A DNA stretch of 64,000 nt. It comes from Taeniopygia guttata. Taxonomy: Eukaryota > Chordata > Aves > Passeriformes > Estrildidae. The stretch lies in NCBI RefSeq assembly GCF_048771995.1, contig NC_133026.1, positions 8,686,001-8,750,000 of the forward strand. Reading direction: 5' to 3'. The position numbers were made by a program, and so were the translations under genes. Below the pieces are notes generated by a model. It was not told the origin of the DNA. It worked only from the letters and a program-made list of their open reading frames with translations, and ran no database searches. Positions 36,014 through 51,300 of the stretch are shown piece after piece (within the stretch, counting starts at the first letter, position 1; each line of letters opens with the position of its first letter).

Positions 36014-39000
36014 TGTGTGGATAGCATCTTAAACACTGATGTTTTTAACAGAACCTCAAGACACCCAAACAAAAAAATCCTTGGGTATTAATAGGCTTAT
36101 TAATAAATTGTTTAAGGCTGTGACAGTCTATGTTAGAAGTATTTTGACAGGCCCTTTGTAGTGAATCCTTACCTGCTTTTCTCTGAGCCTTCACTTTGCC
36201 TCTGTCAAGCAAATGCTGCTTAGCATTTAGCTAAATGGTAAATCATCATTAGTTAGAAACAAGCTGAAGTAAGCCTGGGTAAAGAGCTAATCACCCTTAG
36301 GTAGGCTTCCTGGGGAACTGACAATGCTCAGAAAGTACAGACACCACTCAGCTCCTCTGTGGCTTTCTTGACTCACTGAGACACCATTTACCTTTGGTTT
36401 CTAATTACATTTAATAGTTCAATAAAAACACTATATTGAGACACACATACTTACAAAAACCCTCAGTGTTTCGTACAAAGAAAACATGCTGAATAATTGA
36501 TAAATCATTTTCCTTTCCTTTTTCAATTAAGAGCATGGGCCTAATCTCTAGAGCAAATTATTTCAACTGCATTTGAACCCATTTCTAAATAGCTGCTTCA
36601 CTGCTTCTCCTCAGTGTTCACAGCAGACCTTCAGCAATCCAAGAACACGAATGGAGTGTAGTGGTAAAGCCAATACAGGCCATAGCCAAATTTGGCCTCA
36701 GCCTGCTACTACTAGACAGCACCAGGGATGTGTGACCCCTGTTAAATGTGAAAACAATACTGCTGAAACCAAATGAGCCCCTAAGTCTATGGATCAGCTC
36801 TGCAAGCTGCAACATGGGTCCTTGAGTACAGAACCAAGAGGGTAAGAGAGCACAGAACCTCTCTCTTTCCTACAGAGAGCTTTGGGAGCCCTGACCAAAC
36901 AGGGGCTTGTCTGGAGTGGAGGGAAGTCGTGTTCTGCACCACAAAACACAAAATCTATTCCTGTGTTTCCCAGGACGACCCCTTTAGAAGGGCCACAGAC
37001 AGTTCACATGTCTTGGGAAAAAACAACTAACATGAGAGTCAGAAAAAAATATTGTCCATCTGACCTGCTTGGTTTAACAAACCTTTCCAAAAAAAATAAA
37101 GGCTGCCCTCCAGAAAGGTAGAAAGTATCAGGTAAGCAGGAGTGAGTAGCACACAACTGGAAAATTAAAGACTGGGGGGAGAAATCACGTCAAAGTTTGT
37201 GTTTGGATAACTAGAGGTCAGTAGCTAAAAGATATTCCTTTCCATAGGGTGCCCTCTGATTCTAGAACAATAATTTACAGTCACAGAGTGAGACATGATA
37301 TTGTAATACATGCCTCAGTTCCTTTGTACTGGAGCTAGATTTATCCCCATTTAAATCCCATATCCATACCACCAACACTGCTCTCAAGGAGCAGAAATTT
37401 GGCTTCACCTTTTGCCTTCCCAGGGCCCAACATGCTCAAGAGTGAGAGCCCTTTAACAGAAATAAAGCTGTGCTACCAGGAGTTTGGAACTAAATATAAA
37501 AAGATAATGATCTAAATAATGAAACTACAAGGGAGTTTTAGGAAGGCAGATTGCAATTAGCCAACTGGAATTTAGCCAGGACACCACAGCTAACACCTCT
37601 GTGACCTTCAATCAACACTCTTTTAATATGCATGAAGTTGAGTTTATTTATCATTAATAAACTGAATGAAAATCCAATTGGAGCAAATACTCTGTTGGTT
37701 GATTTTCATCATTACAGAGCTGCTGGGCTGATGAAATTCTTGGGGGGAATATTGGTGAATAGTCAGTTTTAAATGCATAGGAAGCTAGCATTCTGTCCCC
37801 TCTCCAATACTTCTGATGTTTGACAGCTATTGGGTGTGCACAGAAAATATTTTCACACTCATATCTGGGGTGAACAAGCAAAATACTTCAGATGTCTTCC
37901 TGGCAGAAACCCAACCTCCCAAATACCCACTGAAGTCAGTGGGATGGATGAAGAATCTGTAGAAGGACACTTTGAATTCTCTTGCACAGAGACCACCTTA
38001 GGACTTGGTTTATTTTCTGCACCCTCCCACTTTATTAAGGCATAAAAGTGCCAGGTCAGAACAGCACAAAACCTTCTCATTTTGTTTTTCCTACACAGAT
38101 CAACACCCCCAGCATTAAGGAAAAGCTAATCACAGAAAAGCCACGATTCACAGGCAGACCTTTTAAATGAAGGAATCCCACCCCACACAAAGCAGCTCTA
38201 TGGAATAAAAACTTTGAACCAACTACCCCTGTTTAGAAGTGTTGATAGCAAGATTAATTATACTTCTGTTGAGAGGCAGAAGCTGCCACAATGATGTGTC
38301 ACCAGCACTTACTGAGCAAGGATGTATTCATCACAAGTGACAAGACTGCAGAGAAGTAAAATTCTTCTTTAATATGTGTCTGTATGCTAACGCAGTTTGA
38401 AAACAAAGTTCTCAAAAGCTGGATGAGAAGAAAAAAGAGAAGAAAAAAAGAAAAGGAAGAAGAAAAAATGCTTTAGTCAAAGTAAATGACAGGAAGAAGT
38501 AAAGCAATTTAATTTTTTTACTCATTTTACAGACCTTTTGAGATTTAATCTGCACAGCCATTAGGGATTTAAAGAGGACTGATGTTTAACTTGTTTGCCC
38601 ATTTGACTTAAGACAAATCCATCTGACAACAACAAAGCACTTTCTTTGTCTTCACCACCACTTAATTTAAAGGGGACATGTTTACTAACAGCTTAATCTG
38701 TTTAATAAAAATAGTCTTTTACATTCTTTAATCTTGTCCAAAAAAAATAAGAAAAAAACCAAAACAAACCTTCAGAAACCATTTGGTCCCTTCCAAAGCC
38801 CAAAGCTGAACATTGTGGAACATGATGGCAATAAAATATCCTAGCTGTACAAACACACTGAACAATTTAAATCTTCTTTATAAAAGCAGGAAAAATACGT
38901 TATTTTAAAAGTGTCTGTTAAACACTATATGTTGGGGTTTTTTTTGTGAAAAATGCTGTTGATCTGCAGGAATTGTATAGCAAATGCACATATTTATTTC

Positions 39001-42000
39001 ACAGAGCTGCATGCACAAAACTTTAGTTAGCATTCATGAGGATTAATGTCAAAGAGCATAATCACCACAGCATCTCTCAATGTCACACTATTTCTAAAAA
39101 CTACTCAGGAGAGTTCAATGGTCTTTTTTCAATGCACATATAGGCTTGAACTGCATATGGAATGCCTCTTTTCTAGCATATTCTCTTCCATCACCACTGG
39201 TGTCACTTGGTTGTTTAATGCTAATAAAGATGGAAAATATCTTATTCTGTAGAAGTTTTAACCACCTGCTGTCAGGTTTATTCTTTTCTGATTGCATTTT
39301 CTCATCTTTGCTGTTGATGTTAATCACAATCCAGTGGAAAAAGAAAAAAAAAAGAGTAATGAGAATCTACAGATTCCAACAGTCTCAATTCTGGAACTGT
39401 CTGCTGTACCACCTCAAATAAACAATTCAGCCCCTAGCCAGCATAACATGTGAGCATATATTTAAGAAAAATCACTCATCATAGAGATGTACTTTATTGT
39501 CTCATTGGATTGAAACCTTGCCTTTCCTCTGCATTTCAATTTCCCCATCTGCAAAATGCACTAAGAGCAATTCCAGCAAAAAGATATTGCAAATATAAAG
39601 TAATATTCTTGTCACTTTGCCTGAGAACTTTGTTCAGGTAGTGTCAAGCTATCCTGTAAGGTGCCAAAGATTAAATTTTGTAGTTTGCATTTACAATTAT
39701 TAGTCCACAGGGTTCAGAGATTGCAGAACACTGTAAATGTACCATGTTATCACCAGCTCTTTTCATTTCAAAAATTCTAGCAGCATCCATCTTTCCTCTT
39801 CTATAAATATGAAAGAGAAAATATATATTTGTAAAATGCATTCAGTGCTTAGCATTTTTTTTAAAGGGCAATATAAAAATTGTGTACTGTTTTACTTTAT
39901 ACATCAGTGTTGCTTCAGGAATTAGACAGTTATTAAAATAAAGCCTTTTATCTTCAGATTCAGAAAGGAATGTAACATAAAGACACTTCTATCAAAATAC
40001 TCATGGTGACTACACTCATGAGTAAATGCAGCCATACAAAACTAAGTGATGATTAGTCCTGGTTAAACAAGGAGCTCATGCAAGAAATGGGAACAAGCCA
40101 ATAGTAAGCATTTATATAGGCTTTTTCACACAAGAATTTAAAACATTTTAAAAAGAAAACAGCAACAACAACAAAAAAAGTAGCACTTGATTCCTGAATC
40201 TGTCTTCTGCTGTATCTACTACACATCAATCTTCTCCAGAAAATGTTGGGTTTAAAATTTGCTTTGTTACACATATTTTCTCTCTGCTTCTGTATCAGGT
40301 ATGCCAAGTAAACTGCATTTTTATTTTATTTTATAATTTTATGCATGCTTTTGAAATCAGACAAATATTTGAATTTCACTGTGGAGGCTTCTATAAAACC
40401 CAATTACACCCCAACCTACAAAAACAATCTTTGATAGCAAAAATAAAAACCATATGACAATATTTGTATTTTCACATTAATGGCAAAATAAAGAGCTGCT
40501 AGAAGGCAGTCTTTATCAGCCTAACAATTATGCTATATTTTAAAAATACCATGGCCACAAAATAAGTTAGATTTTCAGAGGTTTATCTGAAAATTTCCTC
40601 TTAAATTATTATTTAAGATTTTATGTGGTTTTGGAAGAAGGCTGTCTTTTTATTTCATGTTTTTATAGCGCTGTATCCTATCTGTCAAAATCTTAGAAAT
40701 AATGAAAAAAAAAATGTCCTGACAATATTTTCATTAATATTGTGCTCATTGATTGATGGACACCTCTAGCTTGGTCTCAGAAGTCTTACAATTTTAATCA
40801 GAGACACAGCAGCTTTAAAAAACAAACCAAAACCTGCTGCCTCAAGGTATTTGTGAGAGCAGAACTGAGGGATCCACTTGGCTATAGGTGTAAAATGTGC
40901 ATCCCAGCTTTACTGACCCCTTTTGAAAGCCTCACTGGGCTGTTTTTGAAAACATGAAGATACTAACTGAGAGGTTGTCTTTCTCTTTAGCTGCAAAAGT
41001 ATACACAGGGGGTAATTAAATTGCAATTAACTTCTAACCACCTTGTCTCTCAACAAAGTGATTCTCTCCTGTGGGCAAGGAGAAAGTAAACGGGATTTGG
41101 AGGTGTGGAGTGCTTCCCTCCCTGCTTTCCCAGAGCTGATGAATGCCTGCTCCAGCTGGAAAAATATAAACAGCTCTGGTGAATCACTGGAGTTTGGGGA
41201 TCTTGCTTGGTTACTTGATGCCAGATATCTGATAATGCAGACACTCACTAATCCCCCACGTACATGGCATTATTGGAGTAAGACAGAGTATGAATGGTGT
41301 GTTGGTGAAGACAGGGACTTTAATTAACTTTACTTTGAGGGGATTTATAGTTTTAGACTCTGCAAGTGGTGGCATTTAAATTTTCTGCCTCTCTTCACAC
41401 TTTCACGCATATAAACAGTAAGAAAAACCTTGGATGTCCTTCTTTTTCAGAGGAAGGCCAAAAAAGTTTGTAGGATGCAAACTCAGTTAAGGAAAAAAAG
41501 CATAATAAAATAAAGAAAAAATGAGATTAAACATGGAGAATTCTACAGTATACAACTATCCCAAAGGCACAGGAGCAACCAAGCATTTTCCAAACATGAC
41601 CTCTCCCAAAGCCAGAGAAGTGCTGGATGTCACACTGAGAAATGGGACATGCTTTATTGAGTTTTAATTAAGAATAATCACTTCAGCTGTGCAGGCAAAA
41701 GAATATACCAGAAGCATGTGCAGGTGAAATAAAACACCTTTTTGCTACAAATTTTTAGTTCAAGAATCTCCTATGCCTGCATTCTTACTGTAATGTCTCA
41801 CCATTACCCAAAATCAGTTGAAACTGGACAGATTTCTGCATGGCAAGAATAAGGATGGAATAATGGATAATAAGGAATAAGGAATAATGTCACCATAAGG
41901 AAAACCCCTCTTACAGCCAGGGTCCCCAAATCTGTGATGCATTTTGCTTTGTGATCCTTCAGTTTCATTTGAAACTATACAACCTGCAAGACAACCAGTA

Positions 42001-45000
42001 AATCCATTGTGGGAATGAAAAATTCTGCTTCTTTGAGAACACCCCGTCTTCTTCAGCTGTTATAGCACTTGGAAGTTTTACAGACATATTTTTCATTGCC
42101 TTTAGACTTTATATTAATTCTTTATTTAGCATTGAGAGTGAATATAGACAATTTATGGATCAAAGACTCTCAATTTCTCTCTAATGTGTCCATATAAGAA
42201 AAATTAACCAACCCAACCCTTCAACATGTGAAAAGGATTAGGCATTTGGTGGGATTGTCTGGGTTGGAATTTGAAAATTTCCACTTTCAGTGCATACCTT
42301 CTTGTGTCTAAATCCATTTCACATTCAAAATATCCTTACAAAATGTCTCTCACACATTCTTCTTATTTTTAAGGAGCTTTTCATTATTTTCAAAGCCTTG
42401 CTAGTGTACTCAGAAATTATCAGTATCAAGAGTTAGTGTAAAGATTATTCATTTATTCATGCCATTTGCATCAAGAACCAGGTATCCCCTATGAGGCAAA
42501 TGCTGTATGCTTAATTTACAGCAGCTGGTCTGAGCACCACAGTAGAACCAGGCAATTTAAGAACAAAGTTTCTTCACTGAAAAACAATGGAAAGTCAAAA
42601 ATGCAGCTTGTTATTACAGCAAATGAAAGACAAATTACTTAAGACTTTTTCTTGTACACTTATGTTTTTGCTAAAGGAGTCTGTCAGGACATAGGAGAGT
42701 ATTTGCAAGTGCATTGAACAATCATAAAAATGGATGACAAAATAAACTTTGAACGCATCAGGGCTCACAGTCAGACATTCACCATGAGACTGGTGTGCAA
42801 GCCCAAAACAGTCACAAGGAAACTGAGGCCTTTCAGCTCCTGATTCTGTCTCTAAGGGAATGGCTGGTTAAAGATGTGTGCAGGAGAACATTTTAGTTAA
42901 TTGTGCTCACTGTAACTATCTATTGATACCAGAGAGAACTCTACTTTCCCATGCCTATTGAAGAATGTGATGCCAAGGCATCCAGAATAAGGTATGGAAT
43001 CCTTTTACAATTTTATAAGTAATTAAACATTGATTTATGGTAGGCTTTGTTCAATTGCAGTAAGAGCTGAGAAGGTATTGCAGAAAAGGTAAATTATTCA
43101 TGTGAGTTCCTGGTTTTATTATAAAAATGCAGAAGAGGATCTGTAGAATCTAGACTGCAGAATCTTATTTCAGTATCTCATGATCTTTTATTCATGTGAG
43201 GAGCTAATCTTATTTTGATGCAACTCTCTAAATCTGGCACAGGAAAAAAAATCCATTCAACTGTTTTGGTTGCCATTTGAACCCTTCCTACTCTGTTTCA
43301 TAGCTCAATTTCTCCAACCAACCTTCACCACTCATGATGCACCAGCATGGCTCCATCTTACCTCACCCTGGACAATTCATGCCTCAGGGAACATTAACTG
43401 GAGAGTTTTTCTCATGGAGCAAACTGGGAGGAAGAAATTCAAATATCACTAAAGCCTGCATAAGCATCTATTTACTTTTTAAAATCCCAGTTCCTTGTAG
43501 CCGAGGAGAAAAATTTAATAGGTTATATTAGAGACAAAATATGAGTGTTTGATAAAATGCTAAAGTGGAATGCAAACACCTATAATCCAAAAGGCATTTC
43601 TTTTATCAAATGTGTACAGGATAACAATTGTCAGCAGATAACATTAGTAGCTAATATTTAATTAATGTCAGATTAAGTCAGGTCGTGGCACTCAAAGTTT
43701 AGGGTCAAATAATGTTATAAATTATCAGAGGTGATGAAGAGATAGACACAGATCAAAAGACAAAAATGGTAGGATGTGAGGTACAAGAAGAATGCTGAAA
43801 AGAGGCACAGATATTAGGAATATGAAAATACACCACTGGCCTGATTCTCATTTGTATTATGGAGTCTTTATGCCTCTCTATTTGTTTAATGTGGCTCCGA
43901 ATGAAAGAAAATTAAAAATCCATAACCCCACTGGACTTACTAGCACAACTTCATCTGCTTAGTGCTGACAAGAATTTAAATCTTATTCTTCAATAAAATT
44001 ATGTTTTCAACACTAGAACTGGTTAAATACAGAAAAGGGAAACAAAAAAGTAGTATTCATATTCAAAATCTATTCAAAATAACTAGATTTCTAATTTTTT
44101 ATTCTTCATTCATACATGTTTATCTGAACTCATTTTCAGTTGCATGAATAGAGAATATTTCAAAGAATCATGCTTGATGTGAACACTCTTGGATGTGCAT
44201 CAACAATTCAATGTAGTCTATTCAGAGAGCAAAACCATCATCAGGTAACCAATCCCATAGTACCAATATGCACTATAAATACAATAAACTGCTGGTTGGA
44301 CAAGTTCAGGTCAGGTTTTAGTTTGAGCTGTTTCAAATTGGAGTGATTTCAAATTTCTCACACAGTATTGCACTGGTTCTGTCATAGGTGTGTTTCAAAA
44401 CAGCTTTTAGAAACCTAAACCCAAGTGAAAGAACAACCCTGTCACTTAATTGGAAATATCAGGTGCAGACAAACCAGACTCATATCTTGCAGCAATAAAT
44501 CTGAATACCAGATGTGTTAATATCTAAGTCAGAGAGCAGAAATTCCTTACACACACTACCCTAACCAAACCTCTCTCAGAAAGGAGGGAAATGGAAAACT
44601 GCTTTTATCCCAGCTTCCTCATACGAATCTCACTGTCAACAGACTATCAACTGCTAATGAAAGGTTCCTTCAGACTGCCTTGTACTTTACTCTGAATCAA
44701 AGTATCATGACTGCTTTCACCTGCTCCTGCCAGGATAATCATCTGAAAGTTGATCAAACATATCTGAGCCCATACAAGAGCAATAAGGATGGAGACGGAG
44801 GCTGTCAGGTAGGAAGGTGTCTTCACGGGCTGTTTGCTCAGCACTTGTCACCTCTGGATCACAGAACCTCTGGGTGCACCTTTCTTTTTTATTATGACAA
44901 CATTGCAGTCCAGCAGCTTTCTTTTCTGAAAGCTTGATGAAAATACGTGATGATTTTTTGAAATATGAGAAGAAGCTGCCTATCTTTGGAAAGATGTTTT

Positions 45001-45340
45001 CTTTGATGCTGGTGTAAAAATGCATGGAATGCATCTAAATTCAATTAAGGAATATTTGTAGTATCACTTAACCTCTTGCAAATGCTTCCTGGCCAATTGT
45101 AAAGAGAGCTGACATTTTCTTTGAACAGGAGAAAAAAGGATCAGGGAGATACATATTAAAACTTACTTCTTGTGGGAATATGGTCTGGGAAGTTTCTTCC
45201 CAGAACAGAAAAGTTTTAGGGCTGCCAATAAAATGTAATATTATGTAACATCATGTCATTGCTTAAAGGTTGGATATAGAAAATATTCATTACCAAAAAA
45301 AAATCCATCTAAAGGTGCTGGGCAGGTTGCAAAGATAATG
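36014..45340. other. AT-rich noncoding stretch
   Basis: No gene or repeat family is supported. A purine-rich GA tract lies at about 38428-38468, and a short GGAATAA-type tandem motif at about 41857-41888. Open frames up to about 95 codons are scattered over both strands without splice or domain support. The composition is that of unique intergenic or intronic DNA. Confidence 0.6.
38428..38468 (+). repeat. Purine-rich GA tract
   Basis: About 40 bp composed almost only of A and G (GAGAAGAAAAAAGAG-type), read directly. Low-complexity sequence. Confidence 0.8.
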
Positions 45341-45399
45341 TTGGGTTTTTGGTTTTTTGGTTTTGGTTGGTTTTTTGGGTTTTTTTTTTTTTTTTTTTT
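45341..45399 (+). repeat. T/G-rich low-complexity tract ending in T20
   Basis: Repeated TTGG/TTTGGG groups separated by T runs lead into 20 consecutive T residues (45380-45399). On the minus strand this is A20 followed by CCAAAA-type sequence. The spaced GG groups could support a weak two-tetrad G-quadruplex, but the tract is best called simple sequence. Confidence 0.75.
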
Positions 45400-48300
45400 G
45401 TATTTCATTAAAGAATGTAACTACTGTACATGAAACACTGTACCCTAGTTCTTCTACTGCACAGATTTTTACCACTTCCTAATGACAACATAAAAAAGTA
45501 TTTTCTCCCCCATGAAGTCTTAGATTTCAATAGTCAAAGAAAATTGGTATGATATTCAGAAGTGGCTTCCAGTTCATTCAATTAATTTAAGAGTTTCATT
45601 ACAGCAGATAAACAGGGAAATAGTGGTAAAGATCTGATAAAGAGCAGACTGTGTTAGTAGGATCTACCTGTAACATCCCCAAATCTGAAGGAATACTGAG
45701 CTTTTCTTCTAAGGTGGCCATTCCAATCTAAAATCACAAGATGCTGTCAAGTGCTGTTACTATCTTACTATCCAAGGGTTTTACATGCCTCAAGTTATTA
45801 ACAAAAAAACCCAGCTTCTCTACTCCTGACTATTCATACCAACATCTCTAGGAAACACTCTGGTGGTCATTCTTCAGCTCCTAAGGTCTCATGGTCCAGA
45901 TTCTTACAGCCCAAACTCCATCTGAAGATGAACTGCAACTCTTTGGGCTTTCAAGGAATCTCAAGCAGCAGAAAGCATTCAATAAGTGGAGATTAGATTG
46001 TGTGAATCAAGGTTCTCCATGTCCAGATCCATACTATGTCTCTCCAGGGCTTTTTTAACATAAAGACTTGGAGGAAGAGGGAAGGGATAGTGTAGTGCAG
46101 CACACAGCATTTTCCTCTCCAGCTCCTTCAGCTGAGACTGACACCTCCAGGTAAGTAATTCCCAACAGGTCTACAAACATAAATAAAAACTAACAGAAAC
46201 TTAATTGGTTTGGGGTTTTAGATAAAGTAAGAACAAGGAAAAGTGACCATAAAACCACTCCATACTTCTGTATATCAAATCTCAGCTGTGTTCTTTCACT
46301 TACGTGGATGATACCACCATGACATCAACAGGCACTTTAAAGAATGATAGTGGGCAGATAAAAATGGAAAATAAGAAAATTCTTTCACTGCTCCAAAAAC
46401 ACTTCCTAAGGGAGGGTGTGTATTTATTCTGCCAGCAGTAGGATAAGGCTGAAGGTGACAGATGAGGAATTAAGCAGCCACCTGATAACATCAGCATTAT
46501 GAAATTCTGTTCACAAAGAGAAGGTGTCAGCTGTCCTTGATTACCATTCAAGAATAGTGATGGAATTGCTAATGTACCATGGAAAATCTTCTCCACCACA
46601 CTTCTGCACACTAGAGAAACGTGGTCAGTAACAAAAATGAAGTTTATACTGGCAAACAAATGGAGTTTTCTGTTCAAAATAATGTGCATTGCCACAGTAT
46701 CTACACACAGTCACTGCCATGCACAAAGCCATCCACAACCTGGCCTGAATGAAGTTTGCTTGGATGCTCTTCGTGCCAAATACCCAAGTATTTGCCAGAC
46801 TTCCTGGAAGGGATTTACAGCCCATACTCCCAGGACAATATAATTAGTACTGGCCATTATCTACTTTTTGCACAAAGCTGTTGACCAAAGGCTATTGTAC
46901 CATGAGATAAATGACTTCCTGGAATTCCCTGGATAAAGGCACTGAGAGATAATGCAGTACAGAATGAGCTCAGGTGGTCTTTAGACCAGGACTAAGCTTC
47001 CATAAGCAGGAGAAACTGGAATTTCCTAGATTGTTTACTAAATGGGCTATATTTTAGTAGCTCCTAATCAGTCTGCCTTTAGCATCAAAGAAACAGCAGA
47101 TCAGTGAAATCTGGAATTTTAAGTCCTGGTTCTTATGTAGGGCTTTATTGCAAATAAGGAATGGTCATATTTGCATATGTCTCCTGGTTCCTCCTGACTG
47201 AACATGGCAAAGTAACTAATGAACACACTAAACCACATGAAAAAACACAAGCTTTTCCAATTTGTTTTCTTCAAAATATTTTTCCAATATGTTTTGTTTC
47301 ATTTGCTAAGTGTTTCTTCATAAAGATTTATCAGAAGGGGAACGCTCACTTTTGCACTGTTCCAATTCACCTTGTAGGTGCTCTGCCCTCTGAATACCCA
47401 AGGCTTTTGATTTTCTTGTGCTAAGTGACTCAGACTGGGAAGATTTGCCCTCCTTCAGGTTTTGGATCATCATCAACAAAATATTCTAGGTCACTTTGGC
47501 GATTAAGCCTGAATCTAGATGCATTGATACCAGATAAATAAATACTTCACAGGTATACTTTAGATATTGTACCCTGCCCTGGAAAAAGGACATTACATTG
47601 CATTTACTATGTAATGAAGGACCAAAGACTCATTCCACATGGAGCTTTATTTATAAATCATATTTATGTGGGAGATCAATAAAATTCTCTGCTTTCTCTT
47701 TTCTTCTTTCATTCTTCAGGTTCCTTCTCCCATGTAAGTCTTTCCTTCTGTAATGCCTCCTTTTTCATCCCTCTTGGAAAGAATGCCCAAATGCTTTCAA
47801 CACAAGAAAACCATATAAAATCATGAAAAACCTTGAAAATAGGAGATCTTCTTTAGGTGGTCTGAAGAAGAAAAAAAATCAGTGGGATGCAATCAGAAAT
47901 AATTGAGACACAGAATGGGAAAAAAGTGTGGATTTGATAAACATCTATACTAAACATACTTGCATGTAATTTGCCTGAGATTTAAAGTCTTTTGGTAGCT
48001 TAATCTAAAAGTTAAACATCCCAGGAACTGAGAAGAGCTGTTGATTGAAGAGGGAGGATATCAAAGAAAGAAGGCCCTTGCATATGGAGAAGCATAGGCA
48101 AAATTAAGTGATTGGCAGGTCACCACAAGAACCAATTCAAGGACAGTTTCACTCAAACTGGATGTAACATAAAATAAGAGTAACATAAAAACTGGGTGTA
48201 ACATAAAACACAGCATGGCAGAAGAGCTTAGCAGTAATTAAAATAAAGAAAAGATGGAGCCATATTAAGTTTGGCACCAATAATTTTACAAGTGATCTGA

Positions 48301-51300
48301 ACAAACGAGGAAAGCATTTAGCTTCCTTATTGTAGCCAGCATAAAAGCAGGTTAAAGAGACTTTTACAACAGTAAAAACTAATAAAACAAAATACACTAT
48401 GTGCTGGAAAACTTGTCAAGAAAACTCCTCCTGATGAAGAAGTACAGTTTGATCTGTTTAGTCTCTCCTGGCTGCTTAGGTCTCAGTGGTCAGCAACACT
48501 CTCTTTAAGAGAGTCAGAGCAGTAGAAAAAACATACACATCTTAATATTTACATACAAAGAAAAATCTCCAGCTACACTTAACCTCCTCAGTGGGCATAA
48601 GAAAAACCTTTTTTTAATCTGTTTTTTTCTAGTACAGACCACTACTTAAAATAGATAGAATTAGCAAATCAACAGCAAGTCAAACATTTTCCTCTAGCAC
48701 TAGGCTTAGGAGTATTATACCACTTTTCTTAAATAGCCACCTAAAACCAAGAATTTTTCTTTTTTTTTTTTTTTTTTTACTGAAGAGATATGCCAGTGTA
48801 AAAATATCCTTAACAATAAAATCTTTATTCCTTAGCAGTTAGAGAGAAAGACCACCTTCTAGAGATCAGTAAGGAAGAATGACATTAATTTGATCTACAA
48901 GAAAATTCTACCACTAAGAGCTAACTGTGCTAAGAGCACAACTGTGAATATGAGCAATAAGCAAAATTTCCAGGTAAACACATTTGGAAGTGAAGCACAG
49001 TGGTTAGTTACAGTGTCAAACAAGAAAAAAATAAAAATAGGCAGTCTTCAGTTTAGAAATTCAACCTTTGTTTCTATTATTACAACCATTTTCAGAGAAC
49101 TCATCATCTTACACCTGTTCTAGCAATAGCCTCAAACAATACAGGCATCACATTTGGATTTCAAAGCACTATTTACAAACATAAAAATGCTTTTGATGAT
49201 GCCAGAGGAAACAGAGTTCATCTGTGCAAGGACTACAGTTAATCAAAATAGGTGTTTCTAAGGCAGTTAGGAGGTCCTACAAAAGCAATGAACAGAACTT
49301 TCTCACCAGCAGGACTATGGTTTATGGCAGAGGAGATATTATCTACAGTGGGCAGTGCTCTCGGACAAGGCTGTCTCAGACTTCCCACTAAAATATCATC
49401 TCTACAGGAGTTCACATCTTCCCCAAACTGTAATGATTTGGGCTGAGAGACTTGAAAATTGCTAAGGTTGAAATTTTTGGGTAATGTTGACCTAGAAGTA
49501 TTCTGCTTTTTCTCAGGGCTGGGAGGATAAATACATTTCTTTCCCTATTCCCTCCCCCTCCCACCTTTTACATTTTAAGTAAAAAATACCTTTTACAGCT
49601 GCTTGGTGGAGATGCTACTGCTCCCTCCATGAGTCAGATCAGGATTTGGAAACATGGCACAGCAGTTGCCATAGCATCAATATTCTGTTGTTCTTGTGAA
49701 AATGTCCACAAATTCAGCCAAGTGATGAATTTCTGCACATCTGCCCACACAGACTGAGTGGAAAATTTGACTGTAGAGAAAATAAGAAGCACAGCTGGAC
49801 CCACTGAAACCTGGTGGGGCAGAGGGTGTGTGTACCTCGTCCTCCTGAATCACAGGACCATCCCTTGCAGGGCTTGGTGAGCCTTTCTGTCTGTGTGCAC
49901 CCACCAGGCCCACTAGCAATGAAAGCTGTACATTTTCTCCTTCTTGTGCCTTTTGTTGCCTCTGTCTGCTACCCTCCCTCTCCTTGGTCATGGTTAGAAA
50001 GGAATACTGGAAATTATCCCAGTAGAATGAGAATCAGGCAGGAAAGTTTAAGCATGATTGGAAACTGGGGCACATAATGAAGAACAACAAATGGCAGCAG
50101 ATTGTCCAGCGCACCCAAGGATTTTGTCTTTGTCAGTGTCTCAAGCAATCAACATGTGCAGATTTACAATACCCTCCCAACAAATTTGAAGTCTCCCTTC
50201 CTTCCACAGGATGGCATTATGAAAAATAAGGCTGGAAAAAACCCAGCACTCTGGAATCCCTCCATAACTTTGCTCCAGCACCTCAGTAGTTTTGGACCTT
50301 TAGATGTTCATCTGCATTAAGCCATTTCATTCCGTGTACCGAGGGGCCAGCAGGCTGGGAGCCCACCAAAGCTGGAAATGAGAATGCCATCTTTAGCACC
50401 CTCTCTCACTTACAGCAGGAGTTGAAAAATGGGCAGTGCATGAGGAAAATTAAAAATTAGGTCACAAAATTAAAGAATATAATCCTCAAGTATTGCAGTC
50501 ATGTTGGTTTTGGCCACAACTTCTACAATGCTGAAAAGATCACCCCAAACTTTGCACTGTTGAGCTCTGACTGTCTGGCCCTAACTTTCTGAAAATCCAG
50601 ATTGCCTGAAATCACAGGTCTGATTTATGAAAGATCTGAGAATGCAGAACTGCAGAAGTTGGCCAGACCTGCTTTCCCTACAAGAAGCAAATTCTGAAAG
50701 TTAAGAGGTTTAAGTCATCTTGAATTAATAAAATTGATCACTTCTACCTTGCATTCCATAATTTTTTCTGTCCTTGTGCATTAAATAGCAAAAAAATGTT
50801 TGAACAGTGATTAACCAGAGGATTAATAAGCTACCCTTTTATGGCAGCACTATATAGAAAGATACTTGAGGAAGTTGATAATCATGCATTCAATGCTGGA
50901 CAGAATGGTGTGCAGCAAATAACTCAGTGGCATACACTGAGCAATTCAGATAAAAAGAAACATTTCATAAAGCTCCTATTCAGACATTTTGTATATGTTA
51001 AAGACACAGATATCTCATAGAAAAAAGTAGCTATGCAATAATGTAATTTAATATCTCTGTCAGGATGATGATGAAGGATTGAAAAAATAACCAGAATGAA
51101 GATTGTCTAAGTATTTTCTGTTTTCTCTATACTTGACTTTACAACCTTAACATTCTTGTAATACAGCGTATGATACACTGACTTACCAAAAAAACATTTT
51201 CCCACTTCTGGGCACTTCCATAACAGAGAACTGTAAGCATTGGTTTTTTATATTGGAGTCCTACTAATATTTAGAAAAATCAGCAACTTTAAAAAGTCAC

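Noticed and set aside
44260..44320. TATAAA and AATAAA close together, LTR-like
   Set aside because: No paired terminal repeat, primer-binding site or viral-like frames nearby. Such motifs are frequent in AT-rich DNA.
46130..46160. Strong splice-donor-like CACCTCCAG/GTAAGTAATT
   Set aside because: No open, coding-like exon with a matching acceptor could be defined to its left.
46300..46695. 131-codon minus-strand open frame
   Set aside because: No recognisable domain, mixed hydrophobic composition and no splice or promoter context.
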